Below, piece after piece: positions 8,276 through 15,857 of a stretch of DNA of 64,000 nt (its first letter is position 1; each line of letters begins with the position of its first letter). Made by a program: the position numbers and the translations under genes. The notes beneath the pieces are model-generated. The model saw only the letters and a program-made list of their open reading frames with translations, was not told the DNA's origin and ran no database searches. Source of the DNA: Streptomyces sp. NBC_00249 (lineage in GTDB: Bacteria > Actinomycetota > Actinomycetes > Streptomycetales > Streptomycetaceae); contig NZ_JAPEMV010000004.1 in the NCBI RefSeq assembly GCF_026342355.1, positions 372,001-436,000 on the forward strand. The letters are read 5' to 3'.

Positions 8276-10162
8276 TCACGCCGGGCCGATCACCGGCCCC
8301 TCGTGCCAGCCCGCGCCGTCGCGCCAGTAGTGCTGGAGCAGGCGGTCGGTGCGCAGGACGACGACTTCCAGGTTGAACCCGAAGCTGCCCTGGAGCATCC
8401 CGGTGACGGCGAGGACGTCGTGCCCGAAGACCGCGCCGCGGCTCCAGGGGGCGCCGGCGGCGTTGCCCCGCCACCAGTGCTCGACCCGGCCGTCGGCGAC
8501 CGCGACGCACAGCTCGTAGTTCCCGGCGGTGTCCTCGTCGGCGGCCCCGTGCTGGCCCTCGATCAGGCAGGGCGCGGAGGTGGCGCCGCTGCCGAAGACC
8601 TCGCCGGGGCGCCAGGCGAAACCGTTCGGGTCGTCGCGCCACCACAGCTGCATCCGGCCGTCCGTCCGGGCGGCGACCAGGTCGAGGTGGCGGGCGCGGG
8701 TCTGGACGAGGGCCGGGCCGTAGTGGGCGATGCCGGAGGCGAAGCGGCCGCCGTCGTTCCAGGTCCAGGGGGCGCCGTTGATGCGCCACCAGTGGTTGAG
8801 GCGGCCGTCGGCGGTGCGGACGACCACCTCGAAGTTGCCCGGCTGGCCGTAGTCGCTCTGGATGAAGGCCGGGGTCGAGCCGAGGGCCGCGTCGCCCGGG
8901 CCGAAGGCGCCGCCGTCGCGCCAGACGCCGAAGGCCTGCTCGTAGTACCAGTGGCGCAGCCGGCCGCCGGTGGTGACGTGCAGGGACTCCATGTTGCGGT
9001 TGTAGGTGGTGCCGGTGAAGGCGGGCTGGCCGGAGGCGTCGCCGGCGTAGGTGGCCGCGCGGGACCAGGCGAACGGCGCGTCGCCCTCGCGCCACCAGTG
9101 CTGGAGCCGGCCGCCGCCCGCCGTCGCGGACATCTCGAAGTTGCGGTGGGCCCGGCCGTTGCCGCTCTCGTAGACGCTGCCGGTGTGCAGGCGGCGCTTG
9201 CTCCACGGGTCGATGTTGGTGCCGAGCAGGCCGCACTTGGCCCAGTAGTCGATGTTCACCTCGCCGTAGGCGATCCGGCCGTAGCCGCCGACGTGGTAGC
9301 CGGTCCCCCAGGAGTTCTTGAACAGCCAGCAGCCCGCCGCGTCGTCGTAGCCGACGACCAGCACGCAGTGGCCGCCCGCGAGCCGGTCGCTGGTGCGGTG
9401 GTACACGCCGGAGCCCAGCGCGAAGAAGTCGTCGTAGACGTCGAAGCAGGCCGTCAGCGGGCCGACGGTGTCCAGCCACACCTTCTGCTGCTCCACGTCG
9501 CCCAGGCGGACGTATTCGGTGATGCGGACGCTGCGGCCGGAGCGGTCCCAGCTCGGCGTGTACTCGGCGCGCCAGGCCTCGCGCCGCTCGGCGGGCAGGC
9601 CGGGGGGCGGGGTGCTGTACGGCCAGCAGTCCGGGTCCGCGAGGCCGCCGTTCTCCTGGATCCAGTCGAGGGCGGTCTCCGGGTTGCTGCCCTGCCCGCA
9701 GGTGAACTTCAGGCCGTCGTGGACGTCGCCCTCGGAGCGCTCCGCCCAGACGTCGTGCTCGATGCGGGCCATCGACTCGACGAGGCCGGCCGCGCCGAAC
9801 GCCCAGCAGGAACCGCAGGGGTTCTGGTCCTTGACCTTGGTCAGCCACGGCCAGCCCCAGCGGCGGCGCCAGTCCACGGCGGCGGGCCGGCCGCCCGCCG
9901 TCGGTGCGTTGCCGGGCAGCAGGCCGTGCGCGGCCCGGCGGCGGGTCAGGTGCGGGTTGCCGCTCTCCCGGCCGACGAGCGCCCGCAGGTCCACCGCGCC
10001 CGCCTCGGCGGCGGGCGTCAGGTTCGCCCCCGGCTCCAGGCCGAGGGAGGGCCGGGGGACGGGGTCCGCGTCCGCGAGGTGCTCGCTGACCGACCACCTC
10101 GCCCCGCGCTCCGCGAGCCGCGCCCGCAACTCCCCCGCCGTCTGGACAGACTCCTCCGGCAT
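8276..10162 (-). CDS. papain-family (C1A) cysteine protease with C-terminal repeat (propeller-like) domain
   Basis: 628 residues from ATG 10162, which follows a GGGGGG ribosome site. The peptidase domain (about 90-310) has the full C1A set: oxyanion Gln113 and nucleophile Cys119 in KDQNPCGSCWAF, His265 in LAGGHCVLVVGYD and Asn283 in FKNSWGTGY. The stretch ahead (1-90) does not look like the usual I29 inhibitory prodomain, and no signal peptide is seen. From about 320 to the end come at least six repeats of roughly 50 residues, each with a (L/M/V)xHWW/Y-R core followed by W and a small-residue turn, as in PLL-type lectin beta-propellers. Followed 1 nt later by the inhibitor gene. Confidence 0.85.
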   Translation of the reverse strand: MPEESVQTAGELRARLAERGARWSVSEHLADADPVPRPSLGLEPGANLTPAAEAGAVDLRALVGRESGNPHLTRRRAAHGLLPGNAPTAGGRPAAVDWRRRWGWPWLTKVKDQNPCGSCWAFGAAGLVESMARIEHDVWAERSEGDVHDGLKFTCGQGSNPETALDWIQENGGLADPDCWPYSTPPPGLPAERREAWRAEYTPSWDRSGRSVRITEYVRLGDVEQQKVWLDTVGPLTACFDVYDDFFALGSGVYHRTSDRLAGGHCVLVVGYDDAAGCWLFKNSWGTGYHVGGYGRIAYGEVNIDYWAKCGLLGTNIDPWSKRRLHTGSVYESGNGRAHRNFEMSATAGGGRLQHWWREGDAPFAWSRAATYAGDASGQPAFTGTTYNRNMESLHVTTGGRLRHWYYEQAFGVWRDGGAFGPGDAALGSTPAFIQSDYGQPGNFEVVVRTADGRLNHWWRINGAPWTWNDGGRFASGIAHYGPALVQTRARHLDLVAARTDGRMQLWWRDDPNGFAWRPGEVFGSGATSAPCLIEGQHGAADEDTAGNYELCVAVADGRVEHWWRGNAAGAPWSRGAVFGHDVLAVTGMLQGSFGFNLEVVVLRTDRLLQHYWRDGAGWHEGPVIGPA

Positions 10163-10280
10163 ACCCGGCCCCCCAGCTGCAACCCTCGATCGTGAGCCCC
10201 GGGAGCGTCTCCCCGCCACCGGGCCCCGTCAAGGGGGTCCGCACGGTCGCGCGGGGGCACGGGGGTCGTACGCTTCGGCG

Positions 10281-10814
10281 ATGGAAACGGGGCGTACGGC
10301 ACGGCAGTTGGGGATGATCGCGGAGGTCCGCGGGCTGGGGATCGAGGTGTGGCTGCGGGGCGGCTGGGCCATGGATTTCTGGCTCGGGGAGGTCACGCGG
10401 GAGCACGAGGACGTGGACTGGTTCGCGTGGGCGGACGACGGCGCCCGGCTGCGGGAGCGGCTCGTGGCCCTGGGGTACGAGGTCCGGCGCGCGGACGACC
10501 AGCAGCTGGACCTCGTACGTGACGGGGAGGAACAGAGCTTCGCCTTCGTCGCGCCGGGCCCGGCCGGAGCCGTGGTCGCGGCGGGCGGGCCGTGGGCGGG
10601 GACGGCCTGGCCCGCCGGGACCCTGCCGGAGGCGGAACCGGGGCGCCTGGGCGGGCTGGAGTGCCCGGTGGTGTCGCCCGGGGCGCAGATCGAGATCAAA
10701 CGCATGATGCCGGTGTGGGTACCGGGACGTCCCCGGCGCCCGAAGGACGCCGAGGACATCGCCCGCCTGGAGGCGGCCCTGGCGGCGCGGGGACCCGGCC
10801 GGGCCGGGGCGTAG
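10281..10814 (+). CDS. nucleotidyltransferase-fold protein (ANT/aminoglycoside adenylyltransferase-like)
   Basis: 177 residues. The stretch VWLRGGWAMDFWLGEVTREHEDVDWFAW has the layout of the GG(W)-x9-13-(E/D)-x-D nucleotidyltransferase core as in ANT(2'')/LinB-type antibiotic adenylyltransferases: the two acidic residues of EDVDW would bind Mg. The C-terminal PRRPKDAEDIARLEAAL also matches that family, which ends KRPKDxxDxxxL. Substrate unknown: this group contains many housekeeping or orphan members as well as resistance enzymes. Transcribed divergently from the protease gene. Confidence 0.75.
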   Translation: METGRTARQLGMIAEVRGLGIEVWLRGGWAMDFWLGEVTREHEDVDWFAWADDGARLRERLVALGYEVRRADDQQLDLVRDGEEQSFAFVAPGPAGAVVAAGGPWAGTAWPAGTLPEAEPGRLGGLECPVVSPGAQIEIKRMMPVWVPGRPRRPKDAEDIARLEAALAARGPGRAGA

Positions 10815-10845
10815 GGCGGGCCGGGGCGTAGGGCGGGCCGGGCGT
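10801..10845. repeat. short 17-bp tandem repeat at gene end
   Basis: GGGCCGGGGCGTAGGGC occurs twice (10801 and 10818) with a partial third copy at 10835. The first copy contains the TAG stop of the nucleotidyltransferase gene. Looks like replication slippage downstream of a gene, like the 19-bp array at 2701. Confidence 0.7.
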
Positions 10846-10918
10846 GAAGGGACGAAGCCGTGACCGCGCCGAGGCGCTTCGGCTGGGCTCGATGGCAGGC
10901 CGACGCCCCAGGCGTCCG

Positions 10919-11989
10919 TCACCCTGCCGGGTCGCCCGCCAGCTCCTGCTCCCTCTCCGCCACCTGCTTGATCACGTTCTCGGCCAGCCCGCGGAACTCG
11001 CGGTAACACGTCTGCACGTACTTCTGGGTGCTCCCCAGCGCCCCGTCGGCCGCCTTCAGGTCGAACATCGGCTTCCGGGCGTCATGGGCCAGCGGCATGA
11101 GGCTCCGGTAGTTGCGCAAGGTGGCGATGCGGTGCGGGTCCCCCGCGTCCGCCGCCGGGCTCTCTCCGAGGACAGCCGCGGAGTACACCCAGGGAATGCG
11201 CTGCAACCAGCGCTCGTACGCCTTGACCGGACGGTCGAGCCGCATCTCCGGCTGCATGATCACATAGCCCAGCGGGATCATGGAGCCCTTGGGCGCGGAA
11301 ATTCCCTGCGGCACCTTCGGCAGGATGAGCTGCTGCCAGCTGCCCCTCCACTCCCTCAGCGTCGGTCCCAGGTTGCTCAGACCTTTGAGGGAGAACAGGT
11401 CCGCGGCGAGCGGCATGAGGACCGTGTCCGCGCCGATGAGCGCGGCCCGGTTGATGGCCCCGAGGTTCGGCCCGACGTCTATGAGGATGATGTCGGCATC
11501 CACCGCTCGGGCCGCCTGCTCCACGATCCGGTGGAACGCCGTGGTCGTACGGATGGCGGCGACGTCACCGGCGAACGACTTGAACCACTCGGTGGACAGC
11601 TTGTCCTCGAAACGGCTGAGGTCCAGACTGCCCGGCAGGAGCCACAGCCCCGTCTTCAAGGACACCGGCTCCACGTGCGCGATGTCTCCCGTGCCCTCCA
11701 GGATGGGTCGCACGGCGTCGGCGATCGTCTGCCCCCCGCGAACGCGGCCCGTGCCGTGCAGTGCCGCCGGCGCGGCCCCCTGCGCGATCAGCTCGGAGGC
11801 GTTGTCCCACAGCTCCTCGATCTCGCTCTCGTCCAGGCACATGGACGTCAGATTGGCCTGGGGGTCGAGGTCCACCGCCAGGACGGTGTGTCCGTGCCTG
11901 CTGAGCATGTGCGCCAGATGGTAGGCGAGGGTCGTCTTCCCGACTCCACCCTTGTTGTTGAAGAGCGCGATGGATGCGGCGGCGGTCAT
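10919..11989 (-). CDS. ParA/MinD-type ATPase
   Basis: 356 residues. The deviant Walker A motif KGGVGKTT sits at residues 13-20 with the signature Lys, followed by the switch I region VDLDPQANLT and the Walker B-like block ADIILIDVGPNLGAINRAAL. These are SIMIBI ATPases that dimerise on ATP; besides plasmid and chromosome partition they drive positioning of many cell components. No ParB gene is adjacent, and the partner is instead the overlapping upstream AlbA_2/Schlafen-like gene (4-nt ATGA overlap), so this is not a canonical parAB partition pair. Cytosolic, nucleoid-binding expected. Confidence 0.85.
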   Translation of the reverse strand: MTAAASIALFNNKGGVGKTTLAYHLAHMLSRHGHTVLAVDLDPQANLTSMCLDESEIEELWDNASELIAQGAAPAALHGTGRVRGGQTIADAVRPILEGTGDIAHVEPVSLKTGLWLLPGSLDLSRFEDKLSTEWFKSFAGDVAAIRTTTAFHRIVEQAARAVDADIILIDVGPNLGAINRAALIGADTVLMPLAADLFSLKGLSNLGPTLREWRGSWQQLILPKVPQGISAPKGSMIPLGYVIMQPEMRLDRPVKAYERWLQRIPWVYSAAVLGESPAADAGDPHRIATLRNYRSLMPLAHDARKPMFDLKAADGALGSTQKYVQTCYREFRGLAENVIKQVAEREQELAGDPAG

Positions 11990-13185
11990 TCGGCTCTCCT
12001 GATGGTCACGGCCCAGGACGAGTCGTCGACCTGAAACTCGGCGGGGGGATTTCCGTTGCGCTCCAGCGCTGCCCGCACACGGCCGATCCCCCGGCCGAAG
12101 CGGTTCACGTACCCGAGGCCCTTCAGGGCAGCGGCCAGTGAGGGATTCCGGTAGTCGGTGACACGGTCGAAATTGTCGTCCCTCACCTGCCCGTAGGGGC
12201 CTCCCGGATTCGTGACCTCGATCCGGTCATCGAACCAGACGATCCTCGTCGGAGCGTACGACGTCTCGTAGTTGCGGTGCATCAAGGCGTTCATGCAGAT
12301 CTCGCGCAGCGCCTCGATCGGGTAGTCCGGCTGCTGCACTTCGCGGAAGCCTTCTCCTACGACCCTGGTCCGCAGATTGCTGCGCAGCAGCGGTTCGAGC
12401 CGGGCCGCGGTACCGATCAGGTTCTGCCGGAGTTCCTGGTCGTCGGCGATCGGCGCGTCGAGGTCGACGCCGTTGTACCTGACGAACTGGGTATAGGCCC
12501 CGGGCACTTCGCTCGACGGGTCCATCCCGACGGCCAGCAGGCCCAGCACGGTCGGAGCCCCGTCCGGGGTGGCCAGGTGCAGGGAGGACAGCTGGAGGAT
12601 GACGGGCCGGCCGTTCTCCTCGATCACCTCCGGGTCGACCAGGGAGGGGAGGTACGAGCGCTGGAAGAGGTCGAGGTCGAGGTCCCCGAGGTCCGCACGC
12701 GGGACCTCCCTGGTATCGAAGGGCCCGTCCTTTGCCCGGCGGCGCTCGGACAGGACCCGTTCGTCCTCGCGGCTCGCTTTCCTCGTGGTCGGCCCGGGGC
12801 GGACCCACACCACGCCCTCAAAGCGCACCGGCAGGACCGCTGAGGCCTCGACGTGGATGTGCACCACCGGCTTTCCCCGGAAGCGGGCCTCCCGCACGGT
12901 GAAACTGGGGCGGTCCAGGATTCGCCCGTCGTCGCGCAGGTCGGTCAGAGCGAGCAGCGCACGATCACTCACGTCGACGCCGTCGACGGGCAGTCCTGCG
13001 TCGTCGACCCCGATCAGGATGTCACCGCCGCCGGCGCCCCCGAGGTCGTTGGCCATCGCGCACACGGCATTGCCGATGGCGTCGCCGCGCTTTCCCTCGC
13101 GCTTCGCGGTGCTCTTGAACTCAAGCGTGGTCGTCTCGCGGGTACCGAGGACATCTGCCAGATCGTCGTCACTCACGGTCCGCAT
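11986..13185 (-). CDS. AlbA_2 (Schlafen-like) domain ATP-binding protein
   Basis: 399 residues from ATG 13185; ATG 13212 and a GTG at 13245 are alternatives. The N-terminal AlbA_2 domain shows TLEFKSTAKREGKRGDAIGN, CAMANDLGGAGGGDILIGVDDAG and the loop VWVRPGPTTRKAS. A middle region is followed by a GHKL-like HATPase_c_4 domain (IREICMNALMHRNYE homologous block, then WFDDRIEVTNPGG) and a final winged-helix-like part (GLGYVNRFGRGIGRVRAAL). This architecture (COG2865) is annotated as regulator or RecG-like, but related domains occur in RNA-cleaving Schlafen and phage-defence proteins. It precedes and overlaps the ParA gene by 4 nt, forming a two-gene operon. Confidence 0.8.
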   Translation of the reverse strand: MRTVSDDDLADVLGTRETTTLEFKSTAKREGKRGDAIGNAVCAMANDLGGAGGGDILIGVDDAGLPVDGVDVSDRALLALTDLRDDGRILDRPSFTVREARFRGKPVVHIHVEASAVLPVRFEGVVWVRPGPTTRKASREDERVLSERRRAKDGPFDTREVPRADLGDLDLDLFQRSYLPSLVDPEVIEENGRPVILQLSSLHLATPDGAPTVLGLLAVGMDPSSEVPGAYTQFVRYNGVDLDAPIADDQELRQNLIGTAARLEPLLRSNLRTRVVGEGFREVQQPDYPIEALREICMNALMHRNYETSYAPTRIVWFDDRIEVTNPGGPYGQVRDDNFDRVTDYRNPSLAAALKGLGYVNRFGRGIGRVRAALERNGNPPAEFQVDDSSWAVTIRRAE

Positions 13186-13192
13186 TGTCTCA

Positions 13193-13220
13193 GTTCTCAC
13201 TTGGTCGGACATCTGAGAAC
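13193..13220. promoter_or_regulatory. inverted repeat upstream of the AlbA_2-ParA operon
   Basis: GTTCTCA (13193-13199) and TGAGAAC (13214-13220) form a perfect 7-bp inverted repeat, 14 nt apart and immediately before the chosen start at 13185. Likely an operator for autoregulation. It also argues for the shorter start, because the longer ones would put it in the coding region. Confidence 0.5.
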
Positions 13221-13291
13221 GTCCGGTTCCCCGGCTGTACCCCACGGCCCGGCATCCGAACGCTGCCGGGGCCGTGGGGAGGTACCGGGCG

Positions 13292-14035
13292 TCAGGGGAC
13301 GGGCAGCGGGACCGGGGCCGGGACGGGTGGGAGCGCGGGGAGGCCCGGGAGGCCGAGGCCGGTGAGGAGGGCGACGAGGGCGGCGACCAGGTCGGTCACC
13401 ACGTCGGTGACCTTGGCCTTGGCGTCGGTCGCACAGCCGCAGGGCCCGGCGACCTTGGCGAGGGCGTCGAGGGAGGCCTTGAGCTTGTCGAGGGCGGCGT
13501 TGACACCGTCGAGCGGCCCGGGCGCGGGCTTCGCCTTGGCGGCGCCGGTGATGATGGGCAGCTTGGGGGCGTCCACCGGGAGCTTGGGGGCATCCACCGG
13601 GAGCTTCGGCGGGTCCACCGGGAGCTTGGGGGCATCCACCGGGAGCTTCGGCGGGTCCACCGGGAGCTTGGGGGCATCCACCGGGGGTGCGGGGACCGGG
13701 AGGGCGGGGGTGGCCGGGAGGTTGGCCTTCAGGTCGGCCAGTGCCGAGTCGGCCTTCGCCTTGAGTGCGTTCAGGTCCGCCTCCGGGACCTTGCCGTCGG
13801 GGGACTTGAGGACGGCGGCCAGGAGGTCGGTGACGGGCGACAGCACCGCGCCCAGGCCGCCCAGCGACTGGACCTGCGCGAGCAGCGCCTCGGCCCCGGG
13901 GACGGCCTTCCCGGCGGGCGCGGCGGCGACGGGCGGGCGTCCGGGAGCGGCGGCGGCGCCCGCGAGGCCGGGGGACGCGGCCAGCAGGGTCACGCAGAGG
14001 GCTGCGGGGACGGTGTAGCGGGTGAAGCGGCGCAA
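13292..14035 (-). CDS. secreted proline-repeat protein
   Basis: 247 residues from a TTG at 14035, chosen because AAGGAG sits 6-10 nt ahead and it yields a signal peptide (RRFTRYTVPAALCVTLLAASPGLAGAAAA, cleaved near residue 30). The mature protein has two amphipathic helical segments separated by six heptad-like repeats of P-V-D-(A/P)-P-K-L (about residues 118-160) and ends in a hydrophobic, proline-rich tail (VVTDLVAALVALLTGLGLPGL). A GPCGCATD motif provides two close cysteines. No catalytic motif. Probably an exported cell-envelope or spacer protein; function unknown. Confidence 0.7.
   Translation of the reverse strand: MRRFTRYTVPAALCVTLLAASPGLAGAAAAPGRPPVAAAPAGKAVPGAEALLAQVQSLGGLGAVLSPVTDLLAAVLKSPDGKVPEADLNALKAKADSALADLKANLPATPALPVPAPPVDAPKLPVDPPKLPVDAPKLPVDPPKLPVDAPKLPVDAPKLPIITGAAKAKPAPGPLDGVNAALDKLKASLDALAKVAGPCGCATDAKAKVTDVVTDLVAALVALLTGLGLPGLPALPPVPAPVPLPVP
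13560..13683. repeat. 21-bp coding repeats (Pro-Val-Asp-Ala-Pro-Lys-Leu units)
   Basis: On the minus strand the block encodes six 7-residue units. Units alternate between two near-identical 21-bp versions (GAGCTTGGGGGCATCCACCG and GAGCTTCGGCGGGTCCACCG), making a 42-bp higher-order repeat, a sign of recent duplication. Confidence 0.85.
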
Positions 14036-14232
14036 CGGATCTCTCCTTGTCCAGCGGGGACAGCGGGGCAAACGGGGACAGCGGTGACATGGGACGTGTC
14101 CCGGTCCACGTAGGGACAGCCCGCCGGGCCCCGCAACCGCAGCCCCGACCCGACCCCCGGGGACACGCCGGGCAACCGGCGTACGTACCGCCCTGACCAG
14201 CGGCGACACCGTCACCCGTGCGTGATGGCCCG

Positions 14233-15453
14233 TCAGGATGCAGGCGGCAGCGCCCCGCCGCCGAGGCCCGCCGCCCCGCCCAGCTGCCCCTGCCACCACG
14301 CGGCCACCTCCCCCTCGCCCATCGCCGCCCAGGCCGGGGTCCGCTCGACCTGCGCCCGCCCGAGCCGGCGCGCGAGGGCGACGAGGTCCCGGCCGGCCGG
14401 GCCGCGGGCCGCCTGGTAGTCGCGCAGCAGCTCCGCCCAGGACCCGGAGCGGCTCCAGGCCGCCCCGAACGCCGCCGCGTCCTGGAGGGCCTTGGCGGCG
14501 CCGCTGGTGTTGTGCGGGCGTACGACGGTGGCCGCGTCCCCCGCGAGGAGCAGCCCGGCGGCGGTGACGCGGGCGGTGTCGAGGTCGTAGATGGGCTGCA
14601 CGAAGGTGTCGGCCGGGTCGGTCAGCGCGAGCGCCTGCCCCCAGTAGGGCGGGAACTCCCGTTCCAGCAGGGCCCGCAGGTGCTGCGCGAGCTCGGGGGT
14701 CAGGGCGCCGGCGGGGAAGCTGGTGGGGTCGTCGAAGCGCAGCCGGCCGTCCTGCGGGGGCGGCGCGTAGAGCACCCAGTTGAGGCGCGGGCCGTCGGGG
14801 CCGGGGATGCGGTAGATCACGCAACTCCCGCCCGGGAAGCAGACGGTGGTGACCGCGCGGGGGTGCGGGTCGGTGTCCCGGCCGAGCTGCGCGAGCCGCG
14901 CGGCGTCGAGGTTCCCGCGCCAGCACACGTACCCGGCGTACTGCGGCCGCGCCCCGGGGCAGACCGCCTCGCGGACCACGGAACGGTAGCCGTCCGCGCC
15001 GACGGCCAGGTCGTACCGTTCGACGGTCCCGTCGGCGAGCCGCACCTCGGCGCGGCCGGAGCCCCCGTCCACGCCCGCCACCGTCACGCCCTGCCGGAAC
15101 TCGACCCCGTCCGGGGTGGCTTCGTACAGCCCGCGCCAGAGCAGCCCCCAGTGGTACGAGTGGAACGGGAACGGCTGCTCCCAGATGAGCCGCCCGCCCG
15201 CCGCGCCCGCATCCCGCACCACCCACCGGCGCCGCTCCAGCCGGTGCGCGGGGATCCCGCCGGGCAGCGCCCCGGCGGCGGCCAGCTCGGCGGCCCGGTC
15301 GTCGTGGACGCACAGCCCGAGCCCCCGGTCGGCGAGCCGCCCGCGCGTCCGCTCCAGCACGACGACCTCCCCGGCCCCCGCCCGCACCGCCGCCGAAGCG
15401 AACGCACACCCGGCGATGCTCCCGCCGACCACAGCCACCGTTCCGCCCCGCAT
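14233..15453 (-). CDS. FAD-dependent monooxygenase (UbiH/PHBH-like)
   Basis: 406 residues from ATG 15453, preceded by GAGG. The dinucleotide-binding motif GGSIAGCAFASAAVRAG lies at the N-terminus (Rossmann GxGxxG variant), followed by a charged E in VVVLERT. The GD motif is GLLLAGDAATVVRPHNTSGAAKALQDA, which contacts the FAD ribose and pyrophosphate, and YDLAVGADGYRSVVRE is the DG motif. This is the aromatic hydroxylase class A flavoprotein layout, using NAD(P)H and O2. The substrate is unknown and there is no obvious pathway partner nearby. Confidence 0.85.
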   Translation of the reverse strand: MRGGTVAVVGGSIAGCAFASAAVRAGAGEVVVLERTRGRLADRGLGLCVHDDRAAELAAAGALPGGIPAHRLERRRWVVRDAGAAGGRLIWEQPFPFHSYHWGLLWRGLYEATPDGVEFRQGVTVAGVDGGSGRAEVRLADGTVERYDLAVGADGYRSVVREAVCPGARPQYAGYVCWRGNLDAARLAQLGRDTDPHPRAVTTVCFPGGSCVIYRIPGPDGPRLNWVLYAPPPQDGRLRFDDPTSFPAGALTPELAQHLRALLEREFPPYWGQALALTDPADTFVQPIYDLDTARVTAAGLLLAGDAATVVRPHNTSGAAKALQDAAAFGAAWSRSGSWAELLRDYQAARGPAGRDLVALARRLGRAQVERTPAWAAMGEGEVAAWWQGQLGGAAGLGGGALPPAS

Positions 15454-15493
15454 GAGCACCTCGCATCAGATGTACGTCTGCCACATTCGCTAC

Positions 15494-15775
15494 ATGACTG
15501 AGCCGGTAGTCGCATCCATGGCCGAAGTACGCTCCCACCTCGCGGACGTCATCGACCGCGCCCGCCGCGACGGGACTCCCACCGTCATTACCCGCCGCGG
15601 CAAGGAAGAAGCCGTGCTGGTCGACATCGACGAGTACCGGCGCCTGCGACACCTCGCCGAACAGGCCGAGGACGCCTGGCTGGGCCGGCTGGCCGACGAA
15701 GCCGAGGCCGAGGGGACGGCCGGCTTCCTCTCGCTCGAAGCGATGGCCGCACAGTGCCGCTCCCCACATGGCTGA
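15494..15775 (+). CDS. Phd/YefM-type antitoxin without a visible partner toxin
   Basis: 93 residues: VVASMAEVRSHLADVIDRARRDGTPTVITRRGKEEAVLVDIDEYRRL is the classic Phd/YefM DNA-binding fold. The C-terminal part (EQAEDAWLGRLADEAEAEGTAGF) is the toxin-neutralising tail. Such antitoxins normally overlap a RelE/Doc toxin gene downstream. Here only 82 bp separate the stop from the convergent methyltransferase stop, and neither strand holds a RelE, Doc or PIN reading frame, so the antitoxin is orphan in this window. It is divergent from the FAD monooxygenase gene 40 bp away. Confidence 0.85.
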   Translation: MTEPVVASMAEVRSHLADVIDRARRDGTPTVITRRGKEEAVLVDIDEYRRLRHLAEQAEDAWLGRLADEAEAEGTAGFLSLEAMAAQCRSPHG

Positions 15776-15857
15776 GCCCCGACACGACACCCAAGCCGGC
15801 CAGAGCCCGTCCGATCCACCCGGACCCACGACCCCTACGGCCCAGCGCCACCGCCGT

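Noticed and set aside
10919..13185. Plasmid or prophage partition locus
   Set aside because: ParA has no ParB partner and no replication, integrase or phage structural genes are nearby.
1456..15453. Biosynthetic gene cluster around the P450 and FAD monooxygenase
   Set aside because: No polyketide, non-ribosomal peptide, terpene or regulator genes lie beside them; the two oxygenases are 12 kb apart.
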